A DNA stretch of 11,017 nt from Promethearchaeota archaeon (GCA_016839905.1 JAEOTJ010000235.1:1-11017), one strand, 5' to 3'; shown: positions 1 through 7,232, counted from the first letter of the stretch. Notes: generated by a model not told the origin, from the letters alone. Program-made: numbers and translations.

Positions 1-2830
1 ATTATAAGAAACTGTATTATTATTCGAAACATCTCCAAAGGAATAAAGTGCGATACCTCTTTCTCCTTTAATAATTGTATTAAAGCTTACAATATTATGA
101 TTAGCTTGGTATTCTAAAGAAATTCCTTGAGAATTATTATATAGATAATTATCTGAAATTGTATTATAAATACAAGGATTATTATTTCCAGGTATCCCCC
201 CAGTCAGATATATACCACGTTCTCCATTAAAAGAACAGTTATTATAAGTAATGATATTCCAATCGCAATATTCATAAACAAGGATTCCGTATATTGAGTT
301 TTTATTTACATCATTTCCCTTGATATTATTATAATCGCAATTACTAAATATATATATTCCATACAGGGTATTATCACTTATAGTATTTCCAATAATAGTA
401 TTATTATCAGAATTTGTTTGAACTGTTATTCCGTATTGAGTATTATTATTAGCTGTATTATTTATGATGTCAATATTATCACAATTATTAAAAAGAACTA
501 TTCCAGAACCAGAATTGTTATTACAGGTATTATTTATGATTTTAATGTCGTAGGAATCCTGTCGAATATGTATTCCCGCATTTGTGAAACTACACGTGTT
601 ATTAATAATAGTAAAATTGTAACAATCTCGGTAAAACTGAATCCCAGAATACCCATCCGTACAATTATTCCCAATTAGCTGGCCGTTAGATGCAAAAAGA
701 CATTTAATTCCGCCAATATAACTTGAAGGGGATGTATTAAAAATTGTACAATTTCTAATAATAAAATAGACCGTACTGTCGCGAACATATATCCCATTAT
801 TAATTCCTTCTGCGTCAATGATCACATCCTCAACCACATATGGATTTTCCCATGTCCCATTGCCCTTAAGCCATTGAATATACTCCACAGCTTCCTTCCA
901 TGTGAGTGCTCCTGCAGTTCCCCGGTCATTATCAAGAGTAAGAGAGGTACAAATTCCGTCGATTTTATTCATGATAAAAACGTTATTAGTCCCTTCATCT
1001 AATATATTGCCTACAATATTATTTTTAATTGTATTTCCAGCAATAATATTATCGTTACAACCATTACTATGGATTCTAACACCATAATTTTCATTTCCTT
1101 CAATTATATTCCCAGTTATATTATTATATTCACCATTTTCCCATATCTGAATTCCATTCACTTTATTATATGACATGTTATTATTCTTTACTATATTGTA
1201 ATCAGAGTCTGACTGAAGATAGATTGCTCCATCAGAACCAGGACTCTGAAAGCACGCCTCATTATTTATTATAATATTTCTATCAGCACCTGAGAGGCGG
1301 ATTCCAATATTATTATGATGATTACATGTATTATTAGCAATGATGTTGTCATGACTAGTAAGTACGTTTATTCCCGCAAAACCATTATTAAATATCGTAT
1401 TATTGGCTAAAGTATTATTATGAGAGTACTGTCTAAGCACAACTCCAGAACCAGTATTATCAAATATTGTATTATTAAATATCGTGATATTGTAAGCATA
1501 CTGCCCTACATATATACCCTGTGCGGTATTATTAAAAATTTTATTGTTCTCTATATTAGTATTATTGCAAATATCATCTTCCAGTCGAATACCATTATTC
1601 CCATTAAATGAGCAGGTGTTATTATGTATGATATTGTGATTACTATCAAGTAGGTGAATTCCATCTTGTGTATTATAATTCACTCTGTTCCCTGTGATAT
1701 TATTATTATCACAATTTGTTTCAATGAAAATTCCATGAATGTCATTTGAATAACAAGTATTATTTATAACAGTGTTTCTGTTACTATTATCATAGATATA
1801 TATTCCGTAATTTGTATTGTCATTAACAGTATTTCCCGATATAGTGTTTCCATCGCAATTGACCCTTACACCAATACCATTGTCTTGATTATTCGGACCA
1901 GTATTTTGGACAGTGTTTCCGATAATCTCATTATCATCACAATTACTCCATAAGTGTATACCACGATTTTCATTTTCATTTGCGGTATTTCCGATGATGA
2001 TATTCCTATGACTATTTACTCGTATAAAAATCCCATAATCGCTATTATCGTTAGCTATATTTCCCAAAATGATGTTATCATGGCTACTAAAAGAAATCCG
2101 TATCCCATCCATAAAATTATCATTTGCGGTATTTCCTATTAATCTGTTATCGTCACATTCATTATTTAAAAAAATTCCTATTTTCTGATCAGAAGTAGCT
2201 TTATTACTAGCCCAACTTCCCGTTATATTATTTAAATCGCAATTATCATCTAAAAATATCCCATAATCTATGTTGTCATTTGCAGTGTTTCCCGAGATGA
2301 TGTTATTATTGCACTGATCATCTAAAGATATCCCTCGATCTTGAACCGAGGTTGCGATATTACTTGCATTATTTCCTAAAATAATATTATAATCACATCG
2401 ATCAAATATATTAATCCCATAATCATCGTTGTCATTGACGGTATTTCCCGTGATATTGTTATCATTACAATCTGTATATAATTGAATTCCATGCCTTTCG
2501 TTATTATTACATGTGTTTTCTATTATGGTATTGTTATCACAACCTTGCTCTAAAGTAATTCCATCATTTCCATTAGGATCATCTGAGTAGCTAAAATTAT
2601 TTTTTGAAATAAAATTAAAATCGCAATTATTTTGTAATCTTAATCCATAATTATCATGACCGGTTCCATTATTCTCTGTTATGTTATTAAAACTACATCC
2701 ATTCATTAATAAGATATTATTACTAGCGCTATTATAGAGATTATTCTTAATTATCGTTCCATTACTTGTATTCTCCAATTTTATATTCGAATCCCAATCA
2801 CCACTACCCGCATTAAATACAGTGCAATTT
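1..2830 (-). repeat. 72-bp periodic coding repeat (24-residue beta-helix rungs)
   Basis: The region is a degenerate tandem array with a period of about 72 bp (24 codons), seen as recurring plus-strand strings such as 'gtatttcc', 'atattatt' and 'atcacaatt'. Individual rungs differ at many bases, and some are 28 residues long through small insertions. The array is interrupted near 700-910 by the second cap module. It is protein-coding repetition, not a CRISPR array or satellite. Confidence 0.85.
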
Positions 2831-3204
2831 CGAATTTCAAAATATTCATTTTTTGAATTTTCAATAAGAATTCCATTTCCTCCCAATGCATCAATCGTAA
2901 TATTCTCTATGACATAAGGATCTCCCGATGATCCATTCCCTTTCCTACACCAGGGCTGTGTTCTAGCCCAGGTCCAATTATTTAAACTAGTATCATTAAT
3001 AAAAATCGGATCCTCTGTATCATTATACCACGATCCTTTAGGCATCTCCTCAGTAAAATGAGGGTCCTCCTTATTTGAATTATCATAAGATATATACTCT
3101 CCCACATCAGACTCATTTAGAGGAGAAATTGAAGAAAATACCTGTAAAAACATAAAAAATGCAGAAAATACCATTAGAAAAGTTATAATCCTTCTTTTAT
3201 TCAA
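1..3204 (-). CDS. Giant secreted right-handed parallel beta-helix (PbH1/NosD-like) repeat protein, 3' end beyond window
   Basis: The frame is open for 1068 codons to the left edge with no stop, so the C-terminus is missing. The start is a TTG at 3204 preceded by GGTG seven bases upstream; an in-frame TAA lies just upstream. Residues 1-27 look like a signal peptide or membrane anchor (MNKRR, then a hydrophobic stretch to about residue 24), so the protein is probably exported. A cap follows (TWARTQPWCRKGNGSS, then DPYVIENITIDALGG). Next come many rungs of about 24 residues with the pattern N-x-I-x-GNTxNDNxxYGIxLxxNCD, typical of PbH1 beta-helices. A second cap (TWKEAVEYIQWLKGNGTW, then NPYVVEDVIIDAEG) starts near 902 and begins another run of rungs. 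NxT/NxS sequons are dense, which could allow heavy N-glycosylation. Many rungs carry Cys at one position. The fold is clear; the role (adhesin, surface-layer-like protein or polysaccharide-active enzyme) is not, and I see no catalytic signature. It diverges from the RHH gene at 3311. Confidence 0.9.
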   Translation of the reverse strand, partial: MNKRRIITFLMVFSAFFMFLQVFSSISPLNESDVGEYISYDNSNKEDPHFTEEMPKGSWYNDTEDPIFINDTSLNNWTWARTQPWCRKGNGSSGDPYVIENITIDALGGNGILIENSKNEYFEIRNCTVFNAGSGDWDSNIKLENTSNGTIIKNNLYNSASNNILLMNGCSFNNITENNGTGHDNYGLRLQNNCDFNFISKNNFSYSDDPNGNDGITLEQGCDNNTIIENTCNNNERHGIQLYTDCNDNNITGNTVNDNDDYGINIFDRCDYNIILGNNASNIATSVQDRGISLDDQCNNNIISGNTANDNIDYGIFLDDNCDLNNITGSWASNKATSDQKIGIFLNNECDDNRLIGNTANDNFMDGIRISFSSHDNIILGNIANDNSDYGIFIRVNSHRNIIIGNTANENENRGIHLWSNCDDNEIIGNTVQNTGPNNQDNGIGVRVNCDGNTISGNTVNDNTNYGIYIYDNSNRNTVINNTCYSNDIHGIFIETNCDNNNITGNRVNYNTQDGIHLLDSNHNIIHNNTCSFNGNNGIRLEDDICNNTNIENNKIFNNTAQGIYVGQYAYNITIFNNTIFDNTGSGVVLRQYSHNNTLANNTIFNNGFAGINVLTSHDNIIANNTCNHHNNIGIRLSGADRNIIINNEACFQSPGSDGAIYLQSDSDYNIVKNNNMSYNKVNGIQIWENGEYNNITGNIIEGNENYGVRIHSNGCNDNIIAGNTIKNNIVGNILDEGTNNVFIMNKIDGICTSLTLDNDRGTAGALTWKEAVEYIQWLKGNGTWENPYVVEDVIIDAEGINNGIYVRDSTVYFIIRNCTIFNTSPSSYIGGIKCLFASNGQLIGNNCTDGYSGIQFYRDCYNFTIINNTCSFTNAGIHIRQDSYDIKIINNTCNNNSGSGIVLFNNCDNIDIINNTANNNTQYGITVQTNSDNNTIIGNTISDNTLYGIYIFSNCDYNNIKGNDVNKNSIYGILVYEYCDWNIITYNNCSFNGERGIYLTGGIPGNNNPCIYNTISDNYLYNNSQGISLEYQANHNIVSFNTIIKGERGIALYSFGDVSNNNTVSYN

Positions 3205-3211
3205 TATAATA

Positions 3212-3215
3212 CACC
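3212..3215 (-). promoter_or_regulatory. Ribosome-binding site deciding the TTG start of the beta-helix gene
   Basis: Read on the minus strand this is GGTG, a core archaeal Shine-Dalgarno string, seven bases before the TTG at 3204. It supports that TTG as the start, because an in-frame stop lies just upstream and the next in-frame ATG (codon 11) would cut into the hydrophobic leader. Confidence 0.6.
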
Positions 3216-3234
3216 ATTAAATTCATTTCCTTAG

Positions 3235-3253
3235 ATTTATAAAATATAAAACG
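3235..3253 (-). promoter_or_regulatory. TATA-like promoter box(es) of the beta-helix gene
   Basis: On the minus strand the sequence reads TTTTATATTTTATAAAT, two overlapping TATA-like boxes about 31-49 bases upstream of the TTG start. That spacing would give a short leader containing the GGTG site. The whole region is AT-rich, so the match is weak evidence by itself. Confidence 0.4.
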
Positions 3254-3265
3254 ACAATTATTATT

Positions 3266-3275
3266 AATATAAAAA
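3266..3275 (+). promoter_or_regulatory. TATA-like box upstream of the RHH gene
   Basis: AATATAAAAA lies about 36-45 bases upstream of the TTG at 3311, consistent with an archaeal TATA box and a leader of roughly 10-20 bases. With the oppositely facing box at 3235-3253 it makes this 106-bp gap a divergent promoter region. The call is tentative because of the high AT content. Confidence 0.35.
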
Positions 3276-3310
3276 TTACTAATATTTAAGAATTTAAAAA
3301 GGCGTAAACT

Positions 3311-3910
3311 TTGTTAGAGAAGCAAGAATTTACTGTCTCCACAAGATTGGATTACAACACTTTAGAAGGGTTAAAGGAGTATGCGGCACAATATAAAAAA
3401 TCAAAAAGTAAAGTACTGAGAAGAGCGGTATTAAATCATTTAAGAACCGCGAGGAAAGATGAGGATGCAATTTGCCCCATGATAACCATTCCTAAAAATG
3501 AATTTAAATTCATGCTAGACTTATTAAGCCCAGAACAAGTGGAAAAATATGCAGAAATATCCTATCAAAATGATTTGAACACGAGACAAGAAGAAATAAA
3601 GATTTTAGCAAGAAATGTTAAGACTGAGATAAAATTTTATCTACGTGGAATTATATATGGCTATGCAAATCACATCTTTGCTCATGACGGTCAGAACTGG
3701 TTAAAAAAGCATGAAATTAAATTTTATGGTAGATCTTATCAACTCGCAGGGATTCATGATTTAGGAATGAATTATTCTATTTATCTAAAAGCTCTGTTTA
3801 AAAAGATTAGCTTAGATTATTCTTATGTCTTAGTGAAGGAAATATTAAAAGAAGACCGATTCTATTTAGAATTTCAAAAAGATGAAAAAATTAAAAATAT
3901 AAAAAAATAA
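3311..3910 (+). CDS. Ribbon-helix-helix (CopG-like) DNA-binding protein with unknown C-terminal domain
   Basis: The protein has 199 residues. Residues 5-48 fit an RHH fold: a short strand (EFTVSTRLDY), helix 1 (NTLEGLKEYAAQYKKS) and helix 2 beginning at KSKVLRRAVLNHLRTA. Such proteins dimerise and bind operators through the beta-strand. Residues 57-199 I do not recognise; they are mixed helix/strand and basic at the end (KDEKIKNIKK), about 150 residues beyond a simple CopG protein. The start is TTG at 3311: an in-frame TAA sits two codons upstream and the first internal ATG would remove the RHH domain. The upstream 'aaggcg' is only a weak ribosome-binding site. It is divergent from the giant beta-helix gene and convergent with porB, nine bases between the two stop codons. 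A regulator of itself or of the beta-helix gene is plausible but is inference from position. Confidence 0.75.
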   Translation: MLEKQEFTVSTRLDYNTLEGLKEYAAQYKKSKSKVLRRAVLNHLRTARKDEDAICPMITIPKNEFKFMLDLLSPEQVEKYAEISYQNDLNTRQEEIKILARNVKTEIKFYLRGIIYGYANHIFAHDGQNWLKKHEIKFYGRSYQLAGIHDLGMNYSIYLKALFKKISLDYSYVLVKEILKEDRFYLEFQKDEKIKNIKK

Positions 3911-3919
3911 AAAGAAGAA
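3890..3919 (-). terminator. T-rich transcription terminator region after porB
   Basis: Immediately after the porB stop, the minus strand has runs of five and eight T separated by single A residues, like intrinsic U-tract terminators of archaea. The tract overlaps the A-rich 3' end of the convergent RHH gene. Just inside the porB end is a small inverted repeat (TTCGTT at 3938-3943, AACGAA at 3950-3955, six-base loop) that could form a weak hairpin. In the other direction the plus strand offers only 'tatttttgattt' at 3921-3932 for the RHH gene. Confidence 0.4.
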
Positions 3920-5005
3920 TTATTTTTGATTTAAATATTCGTTCATCTCAACGAACGAGCTAGTTCTCATCATCGCAGCTTTAAGGAATTGGAATCCTAT
4001 ATCGTAAGTTGAGCCATCTCCGCCTATATGTATGACCCAAGGAATCTTACCATTCCCTATACCTTTCGTCTTAAGAATCTTTTTAGTTGTAGAAATTGCA
4101 TCAGCTACAGTTGCCCCCGATTCGAAAAGATGATGTACCCAAGGGACCTTCCAAGAAGCTACATTATCTTTGGAGGTAGATACTTCTGCGCAGCTAGTGT
4201 TATTCACATAAATTATGTTCTTTCCTGCTACTGCAGATGCTGCGGTTGCCATTTGATTTAAAAACATTCCGGCACCACACCCAGGACATAATCCATGGCC
4301 CGGATGTAAATGTTGTTGAGGTTCTAAGCTTTTACGATTTACTTTATAAAAGTCAATGGGCTTTTCGGCTCCGAATTCTTTAATTAGGGTCTTTAATTTC
4401 TTGTTTCGTTGTTCGGTCATGTAAATTATTTCATCAATCTCTTTTTCCATGAATTTTGGCTTGAAAAGGTGTCTAAACTTCCCCATTGATTTCAAATATT
4501 CCTCGAATTTTTCCTTGTCTATATCTAATCCACGATAATATGAGAATGTCGGTATGCCATCTTTCACTCTTATCGTATAAAGAGGCCAATAACCACAATC
4601 CGTGGCGAGCTTTGATATCTTTAAAGCAACATCCGCCCCATGGCGCCACCCTCTCATACAAGATGCATATGATTGAATGAACGCAGACCCATTTGATTTC
4701 ATTGCGTCGGCTATCTTGCCCATTGCATCTTGGGGATATGAGGGGTTGATAGTCCCCAAGAAAAGAGCCTTGGTCCCAAAAAATGACAGAGGAGTCACGA
4801 GGTCTTGTTTAATTCCTATTTTACCAGGAATCTTTTCGCCTGCGGGTCCTGTCGTGGTCGAGGCAAAGGGAGGGGTGGAACTGCTTTCCTGTATTCCCGT
4901 GTTCATAAATGCCTCATTATCATAATTAAGGAAGAGTACATTACTTTTTTCATCTCTAGCAAGGATGTCCTCAAAATTAATTACGTTTCTTTCTGGTTTT
5001 GACAT
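3920..5005 (-). CDS. porB: Circularly permuted beta subunit of pyruvate/2-oxoacid:ferredoxin oxidoreductase (PorB)
   Basis: 361 residues. PorB binds thiamine pyrophosphate (TPP), Mg2+ and one 4Fe-4S cluster and, with PorA, decarboxylates the 2-oxoacid. All landmarks are visible in swapped order. Residues 21-211 match the usual C-terminal half: YDNEAFMNTG (28-37), SSSTP (41-45), SCMRGW (115-120) and the tail EEYLKSMGKFRHLFKP (168-183). Residues 212-231 look like a linker. Residues 232-348 match the usual N-terminal half: HPGHGLCPGCG (234-244), TSCAEV (270-275), WKVPWVHHLFESGA and GGDGSTYDIG (328-337). The first ~20 residues and the last 13 (from S349) have no obvious counterpart. Cys240, Cys243, Cys272 and Cys116 correspond to the four cluster ligands of the family. 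The length is slightly above that of ordinary PorB (about 290-330 residues). The start has GAGGTG nine bases upstream and lies directly after the porA stop (TAAATG). Function is probably retained because all key residues are kept, but this is untested. Substrate (pyruvate or another 2-oxoacid) cannot be fixed. Confidence 0.9.
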   Translation of the reverse strand: MSKPERNVINFEDILARDEKSNVLFLNYDNEAFMNTGIQESSSTPPFASTTTGPAGEKIPGKIGIKQDLVTPLSFFGTKALFLGTINPSYPQDAMGKIADAMKSNGSAFIQSYASCMRGWRHGADVALKISKLATDCGYWPLYTIRVKDGIPTFSYYRGLDIDKEKFEEYLKSMGKFRHLFKPKFMEKEIDEIIYMTEQRNKKLKTLIKEFGAEKPIDFYKVNRKSLEPQQHLHPGHGLCPGCGAGMFLNQMATAASAVAGKNIIYVNNTSCAEVSTSKDNVASWKVPWVHHLFESGATVADAISTTKKILKTKGIGNGKIPWVIHIGGDGSTYDIGFQFLKAAMMRTSSFVEMNEYLNQK

Positions 5006-6229
5006 TTAGATTTCCACCTCGTGAATTTTATTTTTGGTTTCCCTCACGCCTAGATACGTGTATAGTTGTCCTTTCATATCCGTTACTTTTTCCATCTTCT
5101 TTTTTGCAACGTCAAATTCATCTCTCGTAACATCACGGCCCCCTAAACCCACGATAAAGCTCCTAAATAAGGTTTTAAGAGGATATAGTGCGGTTGCTAT
5201 GGATGTACTAAAGGGAGGTAATAAGTTATTCAATGAATCGCATTTTTCTAGGATGATTAACTTTTCTATATCATGTTCTTCCACGATTTTTTGTAATTCC
5301 AAATATGGAAAGGGCCGATAAGCTCGAACCTTGATCAGTCCAATGTCCTTGTTCTTTGTCATCCAGCTTATGATATTCCCACAAACCGAACCCATTGTTA
5401 TGAAAGCTGTTTTTGAGGAGTTGTCCAGGTTGTAAGTCTCAATCAAGTTATATTCCCTGCCCGTAGCACTTTTAAATCGCTTAAAAACTTCATTCATTTG
5501 TCCTAGAACGGGTTTCTTATCTACATCCAATCTCATCCTGCCTTCCATGAAATATCCCGGAGTGACAATCCCGCCCCAGACTCCCGGTTTTGAAGCGTCT
5601 ATCGAATGTCTTGGTTTTTTTGGAGTCAATTTTCGCACAGTTTCGTCCGGAATGAGGGTTAGATTTTGGACGGAATGACTAATAATGAATCCATCGTGAA
5701 CAAACATCGTGGGGAATAGAGAGTCTTCAGCAATCATTACTGAAAGAATTGACGCGTCATAGGTTTCTTGTACATTCTCAGAAACAATTTTATTCCAACC
5801 ATAATCAGCTAAATGGAACTCCCAATAATTCCATATGGATAAATTCGGCGAGTTGAAGGCGCGGGCACTAATCAACATCGTTAATGGAACTCTCCACCCA
5901 ACCGGCATTGGTAAACCTTCAGTCATCAAGAGATATCCTTGAGAAGCTGTAGCCGTGAAAGTTCTTGCACCTGAAGCGCAAGCTGCAGTAGCATAACTCA
6001 TCGCAGCTAATTCAGATTCTACATTTACAAATGCGGCTTTTAATCTTCCTTGATTGACGACATCAGATAAACCTTCAACAGATTGCGTTTGAGGAGTGAT
6101 AGGAAAAGCACATATAACGTCAGGGTCAGTCTGAGTAACTCCCCCAGCAACGGCATAATTACCTATCATTGTCGTTTTGACAGGTTCCTTTATTTCTTTG
6201 AAAAATATTTTCATTGGTTCTATACTCAT
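5006..6229 (-). CDS. porA: Pyruvate/2-oxoacid:ferredoxin oxidoreductase alpha subunit (PorA)
   Basis: 407 residues with the start at 6229. PorA contributes the TPP pyrimidine-binding domain and substrate-binding residues of the heterotetramer. Visible motifs are GNYAVAGG (23-30), AFPITPQT (41-48), the conserved VESE (70-73, with a candidate catalytic Glu), ARTFTATASQG (88-98) and SARAFNSPNLSIW (121-133, with the Arg expected to bind the substrate carboxylate). The C-terminal half carries the Rossmann-like domain II (KTAFITMGSVCGN, IGLIKVRAYRPFP). An ATG at 6265 is also open, but the one at 6229 has a perfect GGAGGTG nine bases upstream and leaves a 4-bp gap after porGD instead of a 32-bp overlap. 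The segment after SIW (NYWEFHLADYGWNK) departs from the NDHxD..xxRDTGW pattern I expect of PorA and seems about two residues shorter. Otherwise length and order are normal, in contrast to its partner PorB. Confidence 0.92.
   Translation of the reverse strand: MSIEPMKIFFKEIKEPVKTTMIGNYAVAGGVTQTDPDVICAFPITPQTQSVEGLSDVVNQGRLKAAFVNVESELAAMSYATAACASGARTFTATASQGYLLMTEGLPMPVGWRVPLTMLISARAFNSPNLSIWNYWEFHLADYGWNKIVSENVQETYDASILSVMIAEDSLFPTMFVHDGFIISHSVQNLTLIPDETVRKLTPKKPRHSIDASKPGVWGGIVTPGYFMEGRMRLDVDKKPVLGQMNEVFKRFKSATGREYNLIETYNLDNSSKTAFITMGSVCGNIISWMTKNKDIGLIKVRAYRPFPYLELQKIVEEHDIEKLIILEKCDSLNNLLPPFSTSIATALYPLKTLFRSFIVGLGGRDVTRDEFDVAKKKMEKVTDMKGQLYTYLGVRETKNKIHEVEI
5015..5020 (-). promoter_or_regulatory. 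Shine-Dalgarno site of porB inside the end of porA
   Basis: On the minus strand this is GAGGTG, nine bases before the porB ATG at 5005, and it lies within the last codons of porA. It matters because it independently supports the start of the permuted porB reading frame. Confidence 0.75.
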
Positions 6230-6233
6230 TGAT

Positions 6234-7232
6234 TTAAGCACCTCCACTTTCTTCCGGCTCTGCACATGAGCCCGGACCTTGTTTTAATTTCTTACTTATC
6301 GCATCTACAGGACAGATATCAATACAATTTTGACATGCTTTACAATGCATAATATCAATACCAGCCATATGCCATAATCCATCGTCACCTTTTTCTCTTA
6401 CTATAGCTAAGTCAGGACAGATATACCAACATTGAGCACAATCGTTGCATTTTTCCTTATCCCAGATAATATCCCATTCGCCCCAGGAACCTGTATTTAC
6501 CTGATCACTACCTACTCGTACTACAGTCTCATCACAATACCATACACCAGCTATATCCATTTCCTGATATCCGGGCATTCCTAAATTAACTTGTTGCCAA
6601 GGAACTTTTGAATCTACCGAGAAATCTAGTTCTTCACCACTTTCATAAATACATGAATCTTGAATTGCTTGTTCAATTGCCTTAACATTTTTTCCAGCTA
6701 TTTCACCCTTAAATCTTGCCATTATAGCATCAGATAAAGCTTCAAGGGAAAAAATACTTGAAATACGTATTAATGCACCAAGAATTATAGTGTTGGTGAT
6801 GTTTCGACCTAAAATTTCCATTGCAATATTAGTTGCATCAATTGTAGCAATGTTTATATCTTTTCTCTTTATGATATCTTGAATTTGTAATTGATTCATA
6901 TCAGTATTTACGATTAACCAACCCCCATGAGGGATTCCAGCGACTACATCAACTTCCCCTAATAAGGAAGGATCAAGCACGCTGACAAATTGGGGTGCAT
7001 ATACTTGCTCATTACTACGAACTAAATCTACATTAGAACTCAGCCTCACATAACTTTCAGTTGGACTACCCATCCGTTCAGCTCCAAATCGGGGTTGGCA
7101 AACACCATAACCATAAAAGGCTTCGACACATAAGTTAGATGCTGTGACTCCACCTTGCCCGCCTCTCGCATGGAACCGAAGGTTTATACAATTATCTTTT
7201 AAAACTTCTTTAATTTGCTCTGGAGTTAACAT
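6234..7232 (-). CDS. porGD: Fused gamma-delta subunit of pyruvate/2-oxoacid:ferredoxin oxidoreductase (PorG-PorD)
   Basis: 332 residues. Residues ~15-195 are the PorG domain, with RFHARGGQGG (19-28) and FGAERMGSP (49-57). Residues ~235-320 are a PorD ferredoxin with two 4Fe-4S motifs: CNDCAQCWYICP (C262, C265, C268, C272) and CKACQNCIDICP (C297, C300, C303, C307). The join, about residues 196-240, contains GSDQVNTGSWGEWD-like sequence typical of the start of PorD. PorD carries electrons from the PorB cluster to ferredoxin; PorG helps hold the complex and its CoA-binding region. In many archaea these are separate genes; fusion is known elsewhere and fits the gamma-delta-alpha-beta gene order. 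The start at 7232 lacks an SD sequence. The last codons (GGA GGT GCT TAA) contain the SD of porA, which suggests translational coupling. Confidence 0.9.
   Translation of the reverse strand: MLTPEQIKEVLKDNCINLRFHARGGQGGVTASNLCVEAFYGYGVCQPRFGAERMGSPTESYVRLSSNVDLVRSNEQVYAPQFVSVLDPSLLGEVDVVAGIPHGGWLIVNTDMNQLQIQDIIKRKDINIATIDATNIAMEILGRNITNTIILGALIRISSIFSLEALSDAIMARFKGEIAGKNVKAIEQAIQDSCIYESGEELDFSVDSKVPWQQVNLGMPGYQEMDIAGVWYCDETVVRVGSDQVNTGSWGEWDIIWDKEKCNDCAQCWYICPDLAIVREKGDDGLWHMAGIDIMHCKACQNCIDICPVDAISKKLKQGPGSCAEPEESGGA
6239..6245 (-). promoter_or_regulatory. Shine-Dalgarno site of porA inside the end of porGD
   Basis: On the minus strand this is GGAGGTG, nine bases before the ATG at 6229. It decides the porA start against the upstream ATG at 6265. 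It also encodes the final Gly-Gly of PorGD, so ribosomes finishing porGD are well placed to begin porA. Confidence 0.8.

Noticed and set aside
418..2142. Several small plus-strand ORFs (418-678, 902-1087, 1420-1611, 1954-2142)
   Set aside because: They are antisense shadows of the repetitive beta-helix gene, rich in Ile, Tyr and Asn, with no recognisable domain.
1..2830. CRISPR-like or satellite-like array with a ~72-bp period
   Set aside because: The period is exactly 24 codons, the minus-strand frame is open throughout, and the units encode beta-helix rungs; there are no identical repeats with unique spacers.
3920..5005. The swapped PorB order as an assembly chimera or two overlapping gene fragments
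   Set aside because: Both halves are in one uninterrupted frame with a linker, and the start has its own SD next to the porA stop. A random misjoin giving this is unlikely, though read-level confirmation remains desirable.
4028..5321. Plus-strand and out-of-frame ORFs opposite porB and porA
   Set aside because: They lie opposite strongly conserved enzyme genes and show no similarity to any family I know.
6230..6265. Upstream ATG at 6265 as the start of porA
   Set aside because: It would overlap porGD by 32 bp and has no SD, whereas the ATG at 6229 has a perfect GGAGGTG at ideal spacing and fits PorA N-termini.
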